Source of the DNA: an uncultured Prevotellaceae bacterium
Lineage (GTDB): Bacteria > Bacteroidota > Bacteroidia > Bacteroidales > Bacteroidaceae
Assembly: GCA_902790625.1 (NCBI GenBank)
Contig: CADASP010000017.1
Location: 78,704 to 142,703 of the forward strand
DNA: 64,000 bases
Direction: 5' to 3'
Shown here: positions 1 through 8,554 of the stretch, in pieces
Layout of the letters: each line of letters begins with the position of its first letter
Numbering within the stretch: the stretch's first letter is position 1
Position numbers and translations under genes: made by a program
The notes under the pieces: model-generated
Seen by the model: the letters and a program-made list of their open reading frames with translations, nothing else
Told to the model about the DNA's origin: nothing
Database searches by the model: none

Positions 1-165
1 TTTGGTGGTTTGGTGGTTTGGTGGTTTGGTGGATTGGTGGTTTGGTGGATTGGTGGTTTGGTGGATTGGTGGTTTGGTGGATTGGTGGTTTGGTGGATTG
101 GTTGTTTGGTGGTTTGGGGGATTGGCCGTTTGCTCGTTTGGGGGATTGTTGGTTTGGTTGTTTAG
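1..165. repeat. G-rich tandem repeat (TTTGGTGG/ATTGGTGG units)
   Basis: The window opens inside a tandem array of short G-rich units, mostly TTTGGTGG alternating with ATTGGTGG, decaying after about position 110 into looser TTTGG and GTTTGG steps. The plus strand is almost free of cytosine, so G-quadruplex formation is possible. The array is open in one frame as a Trp/Gly/Val repeat peptide, which is an artefact of the repeat. At 200-233 it passes into C-rich CGACTAATCTCCTAATC steps, the opposite-strand version of other gap repeats here. The left boundary lies outside the window. Confidence 0.85.
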
Positions 166-226
166 TTGTTTAGGGATGTTACCGTCGTCATTTGTAACTT
201 CCCCAAACGACTAATCTCCTAATCCC

Positions 227-1084
227 CTAATCTTCCAGCAGACTCTTGGCCTTCTTCGTCAGGAAGGGTCGAATATCCTTCATGGGGATGTCGAATTCAG
301 GCTTGCCTGCAGCATAGTACGACACTTCGTAGGGCTGGTAGATGAAGTGGATGCCCTTCTCGCTGGTGATGTAAGGGTCGGCGTTGGGCAGGGGGATTTC
401 GTCCAGGCCGCCTATGGAGACCAGCTCTTCCGCCAGGTTAGTGTCGTCAATGAGTTCTTTCTTATTGGGCGAGAAGAATTGTCGCAGCCCCTCGCGCAGC
501 AGACCCATGAACTTGTCGCTGTCGGTGCCTTTCAGCATGTTGTAGTCGAAGCGTTGTCCGTTTTTCTTGAAGAAGGTGACGCCCTCCTGGTAGCCAATGC
601 CATGGATGCCCCCTTCGTAGAGGCTGGTCAAGGTGAGAAATGTAACGACGTGGTCGTCTTCGTAATGCTTGATGAACGACCAATCGTAGAACACCTCCGT
701 CACGTAGTCGTCGCCTTCATATTGTGCGGCCAGTTCCTTCATGCGCTCCATGTGGAACTTGCCGTGGTGGTCGGCGAGGCTCTTTCCGTCGGCCTGGTCG
801 GCCTCGTCGCTTTCCTGTAGTATCACGTCCGACAGATAGCGGCGTATGGCGTTCACCAGTTTCTTTTCGCCCTTCACGGGGAATTCGATGCTGATGTCGA
901 CATGTGCCATGCCCAGGGTGTCGCTGAAGGTGTAGGTCTTCAGTTCCAATGGCTTGGTGGCCTCCACCTCTTCCGTGCCGTCGTCGATGGGTTCGTCGCT
1001 GACGTCGTCGGAAGAAGAATTGGGCTTCTGGCCGCAACTGAGTACGACCAGAAGCCCCATGATGGTAATAAAGAGTTTCTTCAT
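227..1084 (-). CDS. Lipoprotein with DUF3298-type (RsiV-like) domain
   Basis: A 285-residue predicted lipoprotein. The start chosen is the ATG giving MKKLFITIMG, followed by a hydrophobic stretch and lipobox LSCG with the lipidated Cys at residue 17; a longer start four codons upstream would put extra residues before the signal. A Ser/Asp/Glu-rich linker follows. The C-terminal half carries the pattern EGGIHGIGY ... FFKKNGQRFDY seen in DUF3298/DUF4163 proteins, a fold shared with the Bacillus anti-sigma factor RsiV and the PdaC deacetylase N-region. The exact role is unknown; an envelope-anchored ligand-binding role is inference. It is preceded by an ATTCGGA-rich repeat and stands alone on the minus strand after pgk. 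Confidence 0.75.
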   Translation of the reverse strand: MKKLFITIMGLLVVLSCGQKPNSSSDDVSDEPIDDGTEEVEATKPLELKTYTFSDTLGMAHVDISIEFPVKGEKKLVNAIRRYLSDVILQESDEADQADGKSLADHHGKFHMERMKELAAQYEGDDYVTEVFYDWSFIKHYEDDHVVTFLTLTSLYEGGIHGIGYQEGVTFFKKNGQRFDYNMLKGTDSDKFMGLLREGLRQFFSPNKKELIDDTNLAEELVSIGGLDEIPLPNADPYITSEKGIHFIYQPYEVSYYAAGKPEFDIPMKDIRPFLTKKAKSLLED

Positions 1085-1127
1085 TGCAATAATCATTATC
1101 TGGCTGGGCGGATTCTTCCGGGGGGCC

Positions 1128-1262
1128 AGGTTATCTGGTATCTCCGGAATTTTCGGATTATTCGGAATTATCAGATTATTCGGAATATTCGGATTATTCA
1201 GAATATTCGGATTTTCCAGAATTTTCGGGGACTCCAGGCTTTCCGGGGGATTTCTCCGGATG
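1128..1262. repeat. AT-rich ATTCGGA tandem repeat
   Basis: Degenerate tandem copies of a unit near TTATTCGGAATATTCGGA fill the gap between pgk and the downstream lipoprotein gene. The units drift (TTTTCGGAT, TTTCCAGAA, TTTTCGGGG), suggesting decay of an older array. Many units are locally self-complementary (TCCGAATAATCCGAA), so the transcript could fold downstream of pgk. Confidence 0.75.
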
Positions 1263-1270
1263 GTCCAGGC

Positions 1271-2542
1271 TTACTCGCCCTTGATGGCGGCCACGCCGGG
1301 GAGCACCTTGCCTTCGATGGCCTCGAGCAGAGCGCCGCCGCCAGTGCTGATGTAACTCACCTTGTCGGCCAGACCGAACTTGTTGACGCATGCCACCGAG
1401 TCGCCACCGCCGATGAGCGAGAAGGCACCCTCGGCCGTAGCCTTGGCGATGGCCTCGCCGATGGCGCGTGAGCCAGCGGTGAACTTGTCGCACTCGAACA
1501 CACCGGCAGGACCGTTCCACAGGATGGTCTTGGCACCGGCGATAGCCTTGCGGAAGTCCTCCTGGCTGTCAGGACCAGCATCCACGCCCTCGAATCCCTC
1601 GGGCACCTTGTTGGCGGGGCAGGTGATGATTTGGGCTCCCTCCTTCACGGTCATCGTGCCGAAGTCGAGGCCGTTGGTGGCGGTGCAGTCGCTGCCGAGC
1701 ACCAGCTCCACGCCGTTCTTCTTGGCCAGCTCCTCTACGCCGAGGGCCACGTCGAGCTTGTCAAGCTCCACGATGCTGTTGCCAATCTCGCCGTTGTGTG
1801 CCTTGGCGAAGGTGTAGGTCATGCCACCGCAGAGGATGAGCTTGTCGACCTTGCCCAGCAGGTTCTCGATGATTCCAATCTTCGACGACACTTTCGAGCC
1901 GCCCATGATGGCCACGAAGGGGCGCTTGATGTTGCTCAGCACATTGTCAACGGCCTGCACCTCTTTCTCCATCAGCAGACCCAGCATCTTGTTGTCGGCA
2001 TCGAAGTAGTCGGCGATGACGGCTGTCGAGGCGTGCTTGCGGTGAGCGGTGCCGAAGGCATCCATCACGTAGCAGTCGGCATAGCTGGCCAGCGTCTTGG
2101 CAAACTCCTTCTGGCTCTTCTTCATAGCCTTCTTGGCCTCGTCGTAGGCGGGGTCGGCCTTGTCGATGCCCACGGGCTTGCCTTCCTCCTCGGGATAGTA
2201 GCGCAGGTTCTCCAGCAGCAGGGCCTCGCCCATCTTCAGGGCAGCGGCAGCGTCGGCAGCCTTGGCGCAGTCGGGGGCAAATGCCACGGGCACGCCCAGT
2301 GCCTTCTCCACGGCCTCGCGAATCTGGCCCAGCGACAGCTTCGGGTTCACCTTGCCTTTGGGCTTGCCCATGTGGCTCATGATGATGACGGCACCGCCAT
2401 CGGCCAGAATCTTCTTCAGGGTGGGCAGAGCACCGCGGATGCGGGTGTCGTCGGTAATGTTTCCGTTCTCGTCTAAGGGCACATTGAAGTCAACGCGCAC
2501 GATTGCCTTTTTGCCGGCAAAGTTCATTTCATTGATGGTCAT
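1271..2542 (-). CDS. pgk: Phosphoglycerate kinase
   Basis: A 423-residue phosphoglycerate kinase, converting 1,3-bisphosphoglycerate and ADP to 3-phosphoglycerate and ATP in cytosolic glycolysis. Seen in the sequence: substrate loop [10 protein letters not shown] near the N-terminus, SHMGKPKGK, central [11 protein letters not shown], nucleotide motif WNGPAGVFE, and the C-terminal [15 protein letters not shown] region. It is slightly longer than the usual 390-417 residues, fitting Bacteroidetes enzymes. ATG is at 2542. A -7 box TACCTTTG lies on the minus strand at 2584-2591; no clear TTTG -33 element sits at the usual distance. It appears to be transcribed alone. Confidence 0.98.
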   Translation of the reverse strand: MTINEMNFAGKKAIVRVDFNVPLDENGNITDDTRIRGALPTLKKILADGGAVIIMSHMGKPKGKVNPKLSLGQIREAVEKALGVPVAFAPDCAKAADAAAALKMGEALLLENLRYYPEEEGKPVGIDKADPAYDEAKKAMKKSQKEFAKTLASYADCYVMDAFGTAHRKHASTAVIADYFDADNKMLGLLMEKEVQAVDNVLSNIKRPFVAIMGGSKVSSKIGIIENLLGKVDKLILCGGMTYTFAKAHNGEIGNSIVELDKLDVALGVEELAKKNGVELVLGSDCTATNGLDFGTMTVKEGAQIITCPANKVPEGFEGVDAGPDSQEDFRKAIAGAKTILWNGPAGVFECDKFTAGSRAIGEAIAKATAEGAFSLIGGGDSVACVNKFGLADKVSYISTGGGALLEAIEGKVLPGVAAIKGE

Positions 2543-2925
2543 GATAATAACAATTAGGTTGTTTGTGATTCGAAATTTGCATGCAAAGGTACAATATTAT
2601 TTTTATTTATGCGCACACCCGCATACATTATTATATTTTTTTTACGCTTGCCGCCCGTCGGGTTACAATGTCACACAGAAACTATGGAAATCTTCGCTAA
2701 TGATTTCCGCAATCACCCGAAAAACAGTCTTTGCGCCCTAAGGCCCAAGCAATGCAGTTGTAATCGGAATCCTCCGCATGTACCCGATAGACGGTCTGTG
2801 CTCTACCTCTGGTCGCTCGTTGCCCCTTCTTGCGTCCCTTTGGTAGCGACCAGAGGTCGAGCACGGGGCATCGGTTGATTGCGGATATCCATTTTTCTAT
2901 ATTTATCATCACTTGCAAATTTCGG

Positions 2926-3012
2926 TTGGCAGCGGCCGCTGCCATCATTGGCGGCGTTCGCTGCCATCATTGGCAGCGGCCGCTGCCAATCATGTCCCCG
3001 CCCGCTGCCAAC
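2926..3012. repeat. Tandem palindrome, GGCAGCGGCCGCTGCC family, locus A
   Basis: Three full units and one partial unit of a roughly 22-bp palindrome. Unit 1 and unit 3 contain the perfect palindrome GGCAGCGGCCGCTGCC; the middle unit is the variant TTGGCGGCGTTCGCTGCCA; units are joined by ATCA. The last partial unit reads CCCGCTGCCAAC. The same arrangement recurs at 19453-19539, 36853-36940 and 54937-55011. Confidence 0.9.
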
Positions 3013-3033
3013 TGCACCTCCAATCGTTCCATT

Positions 3034-3126
3034 CGCAGGTCGGAACGACCTGCGGATAACAAGTACTGGGTAATAACGACCCTGAAGGGGTCGCCCCTAT
3101 GCTCACGGGCGACCCCTTCAGGGTCG
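3034..3126. repeat. Paired strong hairpins (CGCAGGTCG stem and 20-bp GACCCTGAAGGGG stem)
   Basis: A short perfect stem, CGCAGGTCG-GAA-CGACCTGCG (3034-3054), is followed by a perfect 20-bp inverted repeat at 3077-3096 and 3107-3126 with a 10-nt loop. The arms contain GACCCTGAAGGGGTCGCCC. There is no U-tract, so it is not a standard terminator. The CGCAGGT/CCGACCT motif returns around 3150-3172. Confidence 0.85.
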
Positions 3127-3348
3127 ATGTACCTTCTGCCGTTATACCCGCAGGTTGTTCCGACCTACGGCTATTGCGCGGTGACGCTTTCAGTGTCTTT
3201 TCAACCGTACCTCGAATTCTTTCTACGGCTTTTTCAAACTATTGACAGGGCATCCCCGCGTTTTGCGCGTTGCTTTATCTGCTTGATGCCGTGGGACGAT
3301 TGTAAAACTTGATGCCCACCCGAAAGCTCGTGGCACCCGTCACTCTTT

Positions 3349-3747
3349 TTACAGCTCGCTACTGGTGGACAAGGTGAGGAGCTGCTTGGTGTAGGGGCGG
3401 TGCCAGTCGGGCAGGTGGTGGCGCTCTTGGTCGTAGCGCAGCAGGTCGAGGTCGATGGGCACGATTCCCCGCTGGCGCATTTCGCTGGTGCGCCCCAGGC
3501 TGACTTCTATCTGCTTCAGCTGCTGGCACAACTCATCAACCGGCAGCGTGGTGAATGCCACCACCAGCTGGTTGAGATAGCTCTTGGTGCCAGTCACCAG
3601 CTTTGTGGCCGCAGCGTCGGGGGTGCCCACCACGGGTGTGTAAGCCTCGTGGCTCAGCACCTGTCGCAGCGCTTGGCGTGCCTGCTGCAGGTGCTGATGG
3701 CGGTGGTGGTTGCTGGCCAGGGCTATGATGACGCGGTGCATGAGCAT
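3349..3747 (-). CDS. folK: 2-amino-4-hydroxy-6-hydroxymethyldihydropteridine pyrophosphokinase
   Basis: A 132-residue HPPK-like protein, which transfers pyrophosphate from ATP to 6-hydroxymethyl-7,8-dihydropterin in folate synthesis. Visible: N-terminal IIALASNHHRHQHLQQAR (family ALGSN...), central TKSYLNQLVVAFTT, KQIEVSLGRTSEMRQRG, and the metal/ATP motif VPIDLDLLRYD with the two Asp of DLD. It is shorter than the E. coli enzyme (159 residues), mainly in the loops, as in other Bacteroidetes copies. It starts 3 bp after the malic enzyme stop, so the two are probably co-transcribed despite unrelated pathways. Confidence 0.85.
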   Translation of the reverse strand: MLMHRVIIALASNHHRHQHLQQARQALRQVLSHEAYTPVVGTPDAAATKLVTGTKSYLNQLVVAFTTLPVDELCQQLKQIEVSLGRTSEMRQRGIVPIDLDLLRYDQERHHLPDWHRPYTKQLLTLSTSSEL

Positions 3748-3750
3748 GGC

Positions 3751-6048
3751 TTATTTGGCCAGGAGGCGCTCCTTGAGTTTGAATACGTAGGCATCGACGG
3801 TGGCGATGGCCACGATGTTCATCACGTCGCGCACCGAGGCTCCGAAGTCGACAAAGTGGATGGCCTTGTTCAGTCCTATCTGTATGGGGCCTATAATCTC
3901 GGCATCGGCACCCAGCATCTGCAGCATCTTGTAGCTGGAGCGCGCACTGGTGAGGTTGGGGAAGACGAGTGTGTTGACGTCGCGCCCGTTGAGTCGGCTG
4001 AAAGGGTACTGCTCGTCGCGCAGTTCGCGGTCGAGGGCGAATCCTATCTGCATCTCGCCGTCGATGGGCAGGTCGGGGTATAGCTGGTGCAACTGCTCCA
4101 CGGCGCGCTTCACCTTCTTTGCGCCGTCGCTGGTGGAGCTGCCAAAGTTGGAGTGGCTGATCATGGCGATGACGGGCTTCTCGTTGAAGAAGCGCACGGC
4201 GGTGGCGGCCAGCTTGCCGATGTCGACGAGCGTGTCGGTGTCGGGGTTCTCGTTCACCAGCGTGTCGGCCACGTAGAGCGTGCCGCGTGGCGAGTTGATG
4301 ATGTGCATGGCTCCGAAGTGCTGGTATTCGGGTCGTATGCCGATGACCTCCTTCACCACCTTCACTGTGTTGGAGTATTTGGTGTAGAGACCCGTGATGA
4401 AGGCGTCGGCCTCGCCCGTCTCCACCATCATCATGCCGAAGTAGTTGCGCTCGAACATCTTGTCGTTGGCCTCCTGGAAGGTGTAGCCTTCGCGCTGGCG
4501 CTTCTGTGTGAGTATGCGTGCATAGCGCTCGCGTCGCTCCTGCTCGTTGGGGTGGCGCAGGTTCACCACCTCGATGCCTTCGAGCGAGAGGTCCATCTGC
4601 TTGGCCATCTTGGCTATCACCTTGTCGTTGCCCAGTAGGATGGGGTGACAGAGGCCTTCGGCACGGGCCTGCACGGCGGCCTTGAGCATGGTGGGGTGGA
4701 CGCCCTCGGCAAAGACCACGCGCTGCGGATGGGCGGCGGCGGTGGCATAGAGCTGCTGGGTGAGCTTCGTCTCCTGTCCCAGCAGCACCGAGAGCGAGTC
4801 TTTGTATTTCTCCCAGTTGGTGATGGTGGTGCGGGCCACGCCACTCTCGATGGCGGCGCGGGCCACGGCGGCGCTCACCTCGCTGATGAGGCGCGGGTCG
4901 ACGGGCTTGGGTATGAAATAGTTGCGCCCGAAGTGCAGGTTGTTCACCTTGTAGACGTCGTTCACCACGTCGGGCACGGGCTGCTTGGCCAGGTCGGCGA
5001 TGGCGTGCACGGCGGCCAGTTTCATCTCTTCGTTGATGGCACGGGCATGCACATCGAGGGCTCCACGGAAGATGTAGGGGAAGCCGATGACGTTGTTGAT
5101 TTGATTGGGGTAGTCGGTGCGGCCCGTCGACATCAGCACGTCGGGGCGGGCGTCCATGGCATCCTCATACGATATCTCGGGCACGGGGTTGGCCAGTGCG
5201 AAGATGATGGGGTCCTGGGCCATGGAGCGCACCATGTCCTTGGTGAGCACGTTGCCCTTCGAGAGTCCCACGAACACGTCGGCTCCGCTCACGGCTTGCT
5301 CCAGCGTGTGCAGGTCGGTGCGCTGTGTGGCGAAGAAACGCTTCTGCTCGTTCAGGTCCTGGCGGTCGGCGCTGATGACGCCCTTCGAGTCGAGCATCAC
5401 GATGTTCTCCTTGCTGGCACCGATGGCCATATACAGCTTGGTGCAGCTGATGGCAGCCGCTCCGGCACCATTGACCACGATGCGCACCTTGGCGATGTCC
5501 TTTCCCACCACTTCGAGGGCGTTCTTCAGTCCGGCGGCGCTGATGATGGCGGTGCCGTGCTGGTCGTCGTGCATCACTGGGATGTCGAGCGTGCGCTTCA
5601 GGCGCTCCTCGATGTAGAAGCACTCCGGGGCCTTGATGTCCTCCAGGTTGATGCCTCCGAAGGTGGGGGCTATGCGCTCCACGGCTTCGCAGAACTTCTC
5701 GGGGTCTTTCTCGTTCACCTCGATGTCGAAGACGTCGATGCCGCCGTAAATCTTGAAGAGCAGTCCCTTACCCTCCATCACAGGCTTCCCGCTCAGTGCT
5801 CCTATGTCGCCCAGCCCCAGCACGGCGGTGCCGTTGCTGATGACGGCCACCAGGTTGCCCTTGTCGGTGTAGCGGTAGGCGTCGTCGGGGTTCTGCTGAA
5901 TCTCCAGGCAGGGATAGGCCACGCCGGGTGAGTAGGCCAGCGAGAGGTCGGTTTGTGTACGGTAAGCCTTGGTGGGCTTCACTTCAATCTTTCCAGGGCG
6001 CCCGCTCTCATGGTAGGCCAGGGCAGCCTCTTTGGTAATCTTAGCCAT
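3751..6048 (-). CDS. maeB: NADP-dependent malic enzyme with C-terminal phosphotransacetylase domain
   Basis: A 765-residue bifunctional-type malic enzyme. Residues about 1-420 are the malic enzyme part ([43 protein letters not shown], Rossmann motif [11 protein letters not shown]), oxidatively decarboxylating malate to pyruvate. Residues about 430-760 are phosphate acetyltransferase-like ([43 protein letters not shown]), generally regarded as regulatory rather than fully catalytic in MaeB. The ATG giving [15 protein letters not shown] is chosen; a longer in-frame start at 6123 adds 25 residues not typical of the family. A -7 box TAACTTTG lies at 6082-6089. It is divergent from the TetR gene and followed by folK. 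Confidence 0.95.
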   Translation of the reverse strand: MAKITKEAALAYHESGRPGKIEVKPTKAYRTQTDLSLAYSPGVAYPCLEIQQNPDDAYRYTDKGNLVAVISNGTAVLGLGDIGALSGKPVMEGKGLLFKIYGGIDVFDIEVNEKDPEKFCEAVERIAPTFGGINLEDIKAPECFYIEERLKRTLDIPVMHDDQHGTAIISAAGLKNALEVVGKDIAKVRIVVNGAGAAAISCTKLYMAIGASKENIVMLDSKGVISADRQDLNEQKRFFATQRTDLHTLEQAVSGADVFVGLSKGNVLTKDMVRSMAQDPIIFALANPVPEISYEDAMDARPDVLMSTGRTDYPNQINNVIGFPYIFRGALDVHARAINEEMKLAAVHAIADLAKQPVPDVVNDVYKVNNLHFGRNYFIPKPVDPRLISEVSAAVARAAIESGVARTTITNWEKYKDSLSVLLGQETKLTQQLYATAAAHPQRVVFAEGVHPTMLKAAVQARAEGLCHPILLGNDKVIAKMAKQMDLSLEGIEVVNLRHPNEQERRERYARILTQKRQREGYTFQEANDKMFERNYFGMMMVETGEADAFITGLYTKYSNTVKVVKEVIGIRPEYQHFGAMHIINSPRGTLYVADTLVNENPDTDTLVDIGKLAATAVRFFNEKPVIAMISHSNFGSSTSDGAKKVKRAVEQLHQLYPDLPIDGEMQIGFALDRELRDEQYPFSRLNGRDVNTLVFPNLTSARSSYKMLQMLGADAEIIGPIQIGLNKAIHFVDFGASVRDVMNIVAIATVDAYVFKLKERLLAK

Positions 6049-6158
6049 GTGTCGTGTTGCTTTGTGATAAGAAATGCGCGACAAAGTTACAAAATTTTCA
6101 AGTGAGTAATCCATTATTCGCATTTATTTTTATACCTTTGCACTCAATTTCTTGAAAT

Positions 6159-6785
6159 ATGTCAGACGATAACAACATCACAGCATACAAACTACAACTG
6201 AAGGAGCGTATTCTCGATACGGCCATGCAGGCTTTTATTGCCCATGGCATCCGTGCGGTGAAGATGGACGACATCTCGCAGGAGCTGGGCATCTCGAAGC
6301 GCACGCTCTACGAACTCTATGACAACAAGGAGGACTTGCTCTATGCCGGCGTGGTGAAGCACCGAGGACGGCAGGAGCAGGAGATGCTGCGACTGGCCAG
6401 CCAGGGGCACAATGTGATGAGCATCCTGTTGCATGTGTATAAGAAAAAGGTGGAAGAACTGAAGATGGTGGCGCCACAGTTCTACGAAGACCTGGAGAAG
6501 TATCCCCGCGTGATGGAGCTGCTCGCCGAGAGCCACCGCCACAACCGCACACGCATGATGCAGTTTCTGCACAAGGGTGTCGACGAGGGCTACTTCCGCC
6601 AGGACGTGGACTACATCATCGTTGCCGAGCTTTTCGACGCCATTGGCAATCACATCATGACGCAGCAACTCTATAAGCATTATAACATTGAACTGCTGTT
6701 TCGCAACCTGGTGTTTATTTCCTTGAGGGGAATATGCACGCAAAAAGGGGTGAAGGCCCTCGACGACAGCTTGATGAAAGTGTGA
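6159..6785 (+). CDS. TetR/AcrR family transcriptional regulator
   Basis: A 208-residue TetR-type repressor. The N-terminal helix-turn-helix is clear at residues about 10-55 (ILDTAMQAFIAHGIRAVKM DDISQELGISKRTLYELYDNKEDLL). The C-terminal ligand and dimer domain is unlike well-characterised members. A -7 box TACCTTTG occurs at 6133-6140, 18 bp before the ATG. It is divergent from maeB across about 110 bp and lies upstream of the SGNH/MBOAT pair, so either could be a target; the sequence does not decide. No operator dyad was identified. Confidence 0.9.
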   Translation: MSDDNNITAYKLQLKERILDTAMQAFIAHGIRAVKMDDISQELGISKRTLYELYDNKEDLLYAGVVKHRGRQEQEMLRLASQGHNVMSILLHVYKKKVEELKMVAPQFYEDLEKYPRVMELLAESHRHNRTRMMQFLHKGVDEGYFRQDVDYIIVAELFDAIGNHIMTQQLYKHYNIELLFRNLVFISLRGICTQKGVKALDDSLMKV

Positions 6786-6865
6786 CCATCATTGTGCAGC
6801 GCGATGCTGCCCGCCCATTGCATCCTTCATGGCGAGTTGCTGTTCTCTTGGATGGAAGGATATGA

Positions 6866-8554
6866 GTGGAAAGTGAAAAACCGAAAAAGAACAATCCAGA
6901 AGTGAATCAAATAGCAAGGACATTTACGCTTGTTGGGCTTATTGTTGTGGTGTTGCTCGCCCTGCATTTCTTGCCGAAGCTGTCGGTGGGCGAAACCGAG
7001 CTGCGCCGCGTGAACTTGCTGAGCGACGTGCTGCCCGAAGTGGAAAGCGATGGCCTGGACTTTATGCCAGAAGTGCCAGAGACCCCCCAAGTGCCTCAAG
7101 TGCCTCAAGCCCCCCCTTCAGCCCCCGAGGGGGCTACTATAGACCCTTCGTCTGAAAGCAAAACTATAGAAGCCCCCTCGGGGGCCGTAGGGGGGGCTTC
7201 TTCCTCGGGGGCCGTAGGGGGGGCTTCTTCCTCGGGGATTGTAGGGGGGGCTTCTCCCTCGAGGGCCGTAGGGGGGGCTTCTCCCTCCGTAGCCGAAGGA
7301 GGGGCTTCGGCTTCCACCTCCTCCATCCTCGACTACTCCCAGGGTGGGGCTGGTGGTATGCGCCATTTCTATCAAGCGCTGGCCAATGCGAAGAAGATGA
7401 ACCGGCCGGTGCGTGTGGCCTACTATGGCGACTCATTCATCGAGGGCGACATCTTCACCGCCGACCTGCGCGAGCTGTTGCAAGACCAGTTTGGCGGCAA
7501 CGGAGTGGGGTGGGTCGATTGCGCCAGTCAGGTGCATGGCTTCCGCACCACCGTGGTCCACAACTTCAGCGGCATCAATGAGTACGAAGTGGTGAAGCGG
7601 CCTTTCAAGGCCACCAACCAAGGCATCGCCCAACGTTACTTCACCGCTGCCAACGGGGCCAAAATCAACTATAAGGGTTCAAAAGTGCGCCACCATCTGA
7701 ATGCTTGGGACAAGGCCATCTTCTACCTGCGCACCGACGGCGGACTCACCATGCGCACCACCATCAATGGCGACACCACCTTGGTGAATACGGTAGAAGG
7801 TTCGCAGAACCTGCAAATCGTGGAGCATAAAGCCCCCCAAGCCAGCAAAGCCGCCCAAATCCTTCAAGCCCCCCCTTCAGCCCCCGAGGGGGCTACTTTA
7901 GACCCTTCGTCTGATAGCAAAACTATAGAAGCCCCCTCGGGGGCCGTAGGGGGGGCTTCCGCTATCTCCAGCGTGAGCTATTCCTTCAGCAACATCGGTG
8001 CGGGCACCCTGCTCTATGGCGTGGCATTCGAGGGCACGAAGGGCGTGGTGGTCGACAACTTCAGCATGCGCGGTTCGGCGGGCTACACCCTGGCCAACAT
8101 CCCGGCTGCCACGCTGGCGCAGTTTGCCGCCAGGCGACCCTACGACCTCATCGTGCTACACTTCGGCCTGAACGTGGCCAACGCCAAGCAGGCCAACTAC
8201 TCGGGCTACACCCGCCAGATGGGCGAGGCCATCGACCACCTGCGTCAGGCTTACCCCGAGGCCAGCTTCCTCATCGTGAGCATGCCCGACCGCGACCAGC
8301 GCACCGATGCTGGACTGCGCACCATGAAGGGCGTGGAGCAGCTGGTGGCCTATCAGCAGATCATGGCCAGCGACCATGCCGTGTCGTTCTTCAACCTCTT
8401 CGAGGCCATGGGAGGCCGCGAGAGCATGAAGGGGCTGGTGGAGCAGGGAATGGCCAACAAGGATTATACCCACATCAACTTCAAGGGAGGACGCCATCTG
8501 GCTCGACTCCTCTACGATGCCCTGATGGCAGGATACCACAGCTACTATGATTGA
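6866..8554 (+). CDS. Membrane-anchored SGNH/GDSL hydrolase-like protein with repeat insertions
   Basis: A 562-residue protein beginning at GTG. One membrane segment at about residues 21-37 (LVGLIVVVLLALHFL) puts the rest in the periplasm. SGNH motifs: block I YYGDSF with Ser190, and the C-terminal D-x-x-H pair Asp533/His536 in DYTHINF. Two blocks of low-complexity peptide (APPSAPEGA...EAPSGAVGGAS), at about residues 82-150 and 335-365, are encoded by a GC-rich palindromic repeat. The first lies in the linker before the SGNH domain; the second falls inside the domain, between block I and the FSNIGAGTLLYG region. The stop overlaps the MBOAT gene start by 8 bp. By analogy with AlgX/AlgJ or PatB partners of MBOAT proteins, it probably completes O-acyl transfer to an exported glycan; the substrate is unknown. 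Confidence 0.85.
   Translation: MESEKPKKNNPEVNQIARTFTLVGLIVVVLLALHFLPKLSVGETELRRVNLLSDVLPEVESDGLDFMPEVPETPQVPQVPQAPPSAPEGATIDPSSESKTIEAPSGAVGGASSSGAVGGASSSGIVGGASPSRAVGGASPSVAEGGASASTSSILDYSQGGAGGMRHFYQALANAKKMNRPVRVAYYGDSFIEGDIFTADLRELLQDQFGGNGVGWVDCASQVHGFRTTVVHNFSGINEYEVVKRPFKATNQGIAQRYFTAANGAKINYKGSKVRHHLNAWDKAIFYLRTDGGLTMRTTINGDTTLVNTVEGSQNLQIVEHKAPQASKAAQILQAPPSAPEGATLDPSSDSKTIEAPSGAVGGASAISSVSYSFSNIGAGTLLYGVAFEGTKGVVVDNFSMRGSAGYTLANIPAATLAQFAARRPYDLIVLHFGLNVANAKQANYSGYTRQMGEAIDHLRQAYPEASFLIVSMPDRDQRTDAGLRTMKGVEQLVAYQQIMASDHAVSFFNLFEAMGGRESMKGLVEQGMANKDYTHINFKGGRHLARLLYDALMAGYHSYYD
7107..7200 (+). repeat. In-frame GC-rich palindromic element, copy 1
   Basis: About 94 bp, beginning AAGCCCCCCCTTCAGCC and ending with the near-complement GGCCGTAGGGGGGGCTTC. 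Each arm is itself a stem (GCCCCCGAGGGGGC and GCCCCCTCGGGGGC) around an AT-richer core with CTATAGACCC and AAAACTATAG. It is read as APPSAPEGATIDPSSESKTI followed by EAPSGAVGGAS. It differs from copy 2 at two positions by eye. Confidence 0.92.
7201..7312 (+). repeat. 24-bp tandem amplification of the element's right end
   Basis: The last part of copy 1 (GGGGGCCGTAGGGGGGGCTT with a TCCTC or CCCTC joint) is repeated about four more times with period 24 bp, giving SSGAVGGAS, SSGIVGGAS, PSRAVGGAS and PSVAEGGAS. The period is a multiple of three, so the frame is kept. Copy number could vary by slippage. Confidence 0.9.
7866..7959 (+). repeat. In-frame GC-rich palindromic element, copy 2
   Basis: A second 94-bp copy in the same gene, strand and frame as copy 1. 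The two differences seen are CTACTTTAG for CTACTATAG and CTGATAGC for CTGAAAGC. It encodes APPSAPEGATLDPSSDSKTI then EAPSGAVGGAS, between a beta-rich stretch (EGSQNLQIVEHK) and the continuation of the SGNH domain (SSVSYSFSNIGAG). Confidence 0.92.

Larger units (their letters stand above)
2543..3348. other. Gene-poor gap with pgk promoter and mosaic repeats
   Basis: About 800 bp with no convincing gene. The left edge holds the pgk -7 box. At 2795-2865 a stem (ACCTCTGGTCGCT ... AGCGACCAGAGGT) is followed by a conserved module (GATTGCGGATA ... ATCATCACTTGCAAAT) leading into the tandem palindrome at 2926-3012, then two strong hairpins at 3034-3126. Open frames across it are repeat-driven and resemble no protein. 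The rest, 3130-3348, shows nothing recognisable. Confidence 0.7.

Noticed and set aside
2830..3312. 160-codon plus-strand frame in the gap after pgk
   Set aside because: Built from palindromes and hairpins; no family, and equivalent frames at other repeat loci are not conserved.
4645..5931. Long plus-strand open frame (428 codons) opposite the malic enzyme
   Set aside because: It is the antisense shadow of maeB; composition is His/Val/Gly-rich with no family features.
7105..7326. Minus-strand frame with EAPPTAPEGASIV peptide repeats
   Set aside because: Arises because the palindromic element is stop-free on both strands; the plus-strand gene has domain support.
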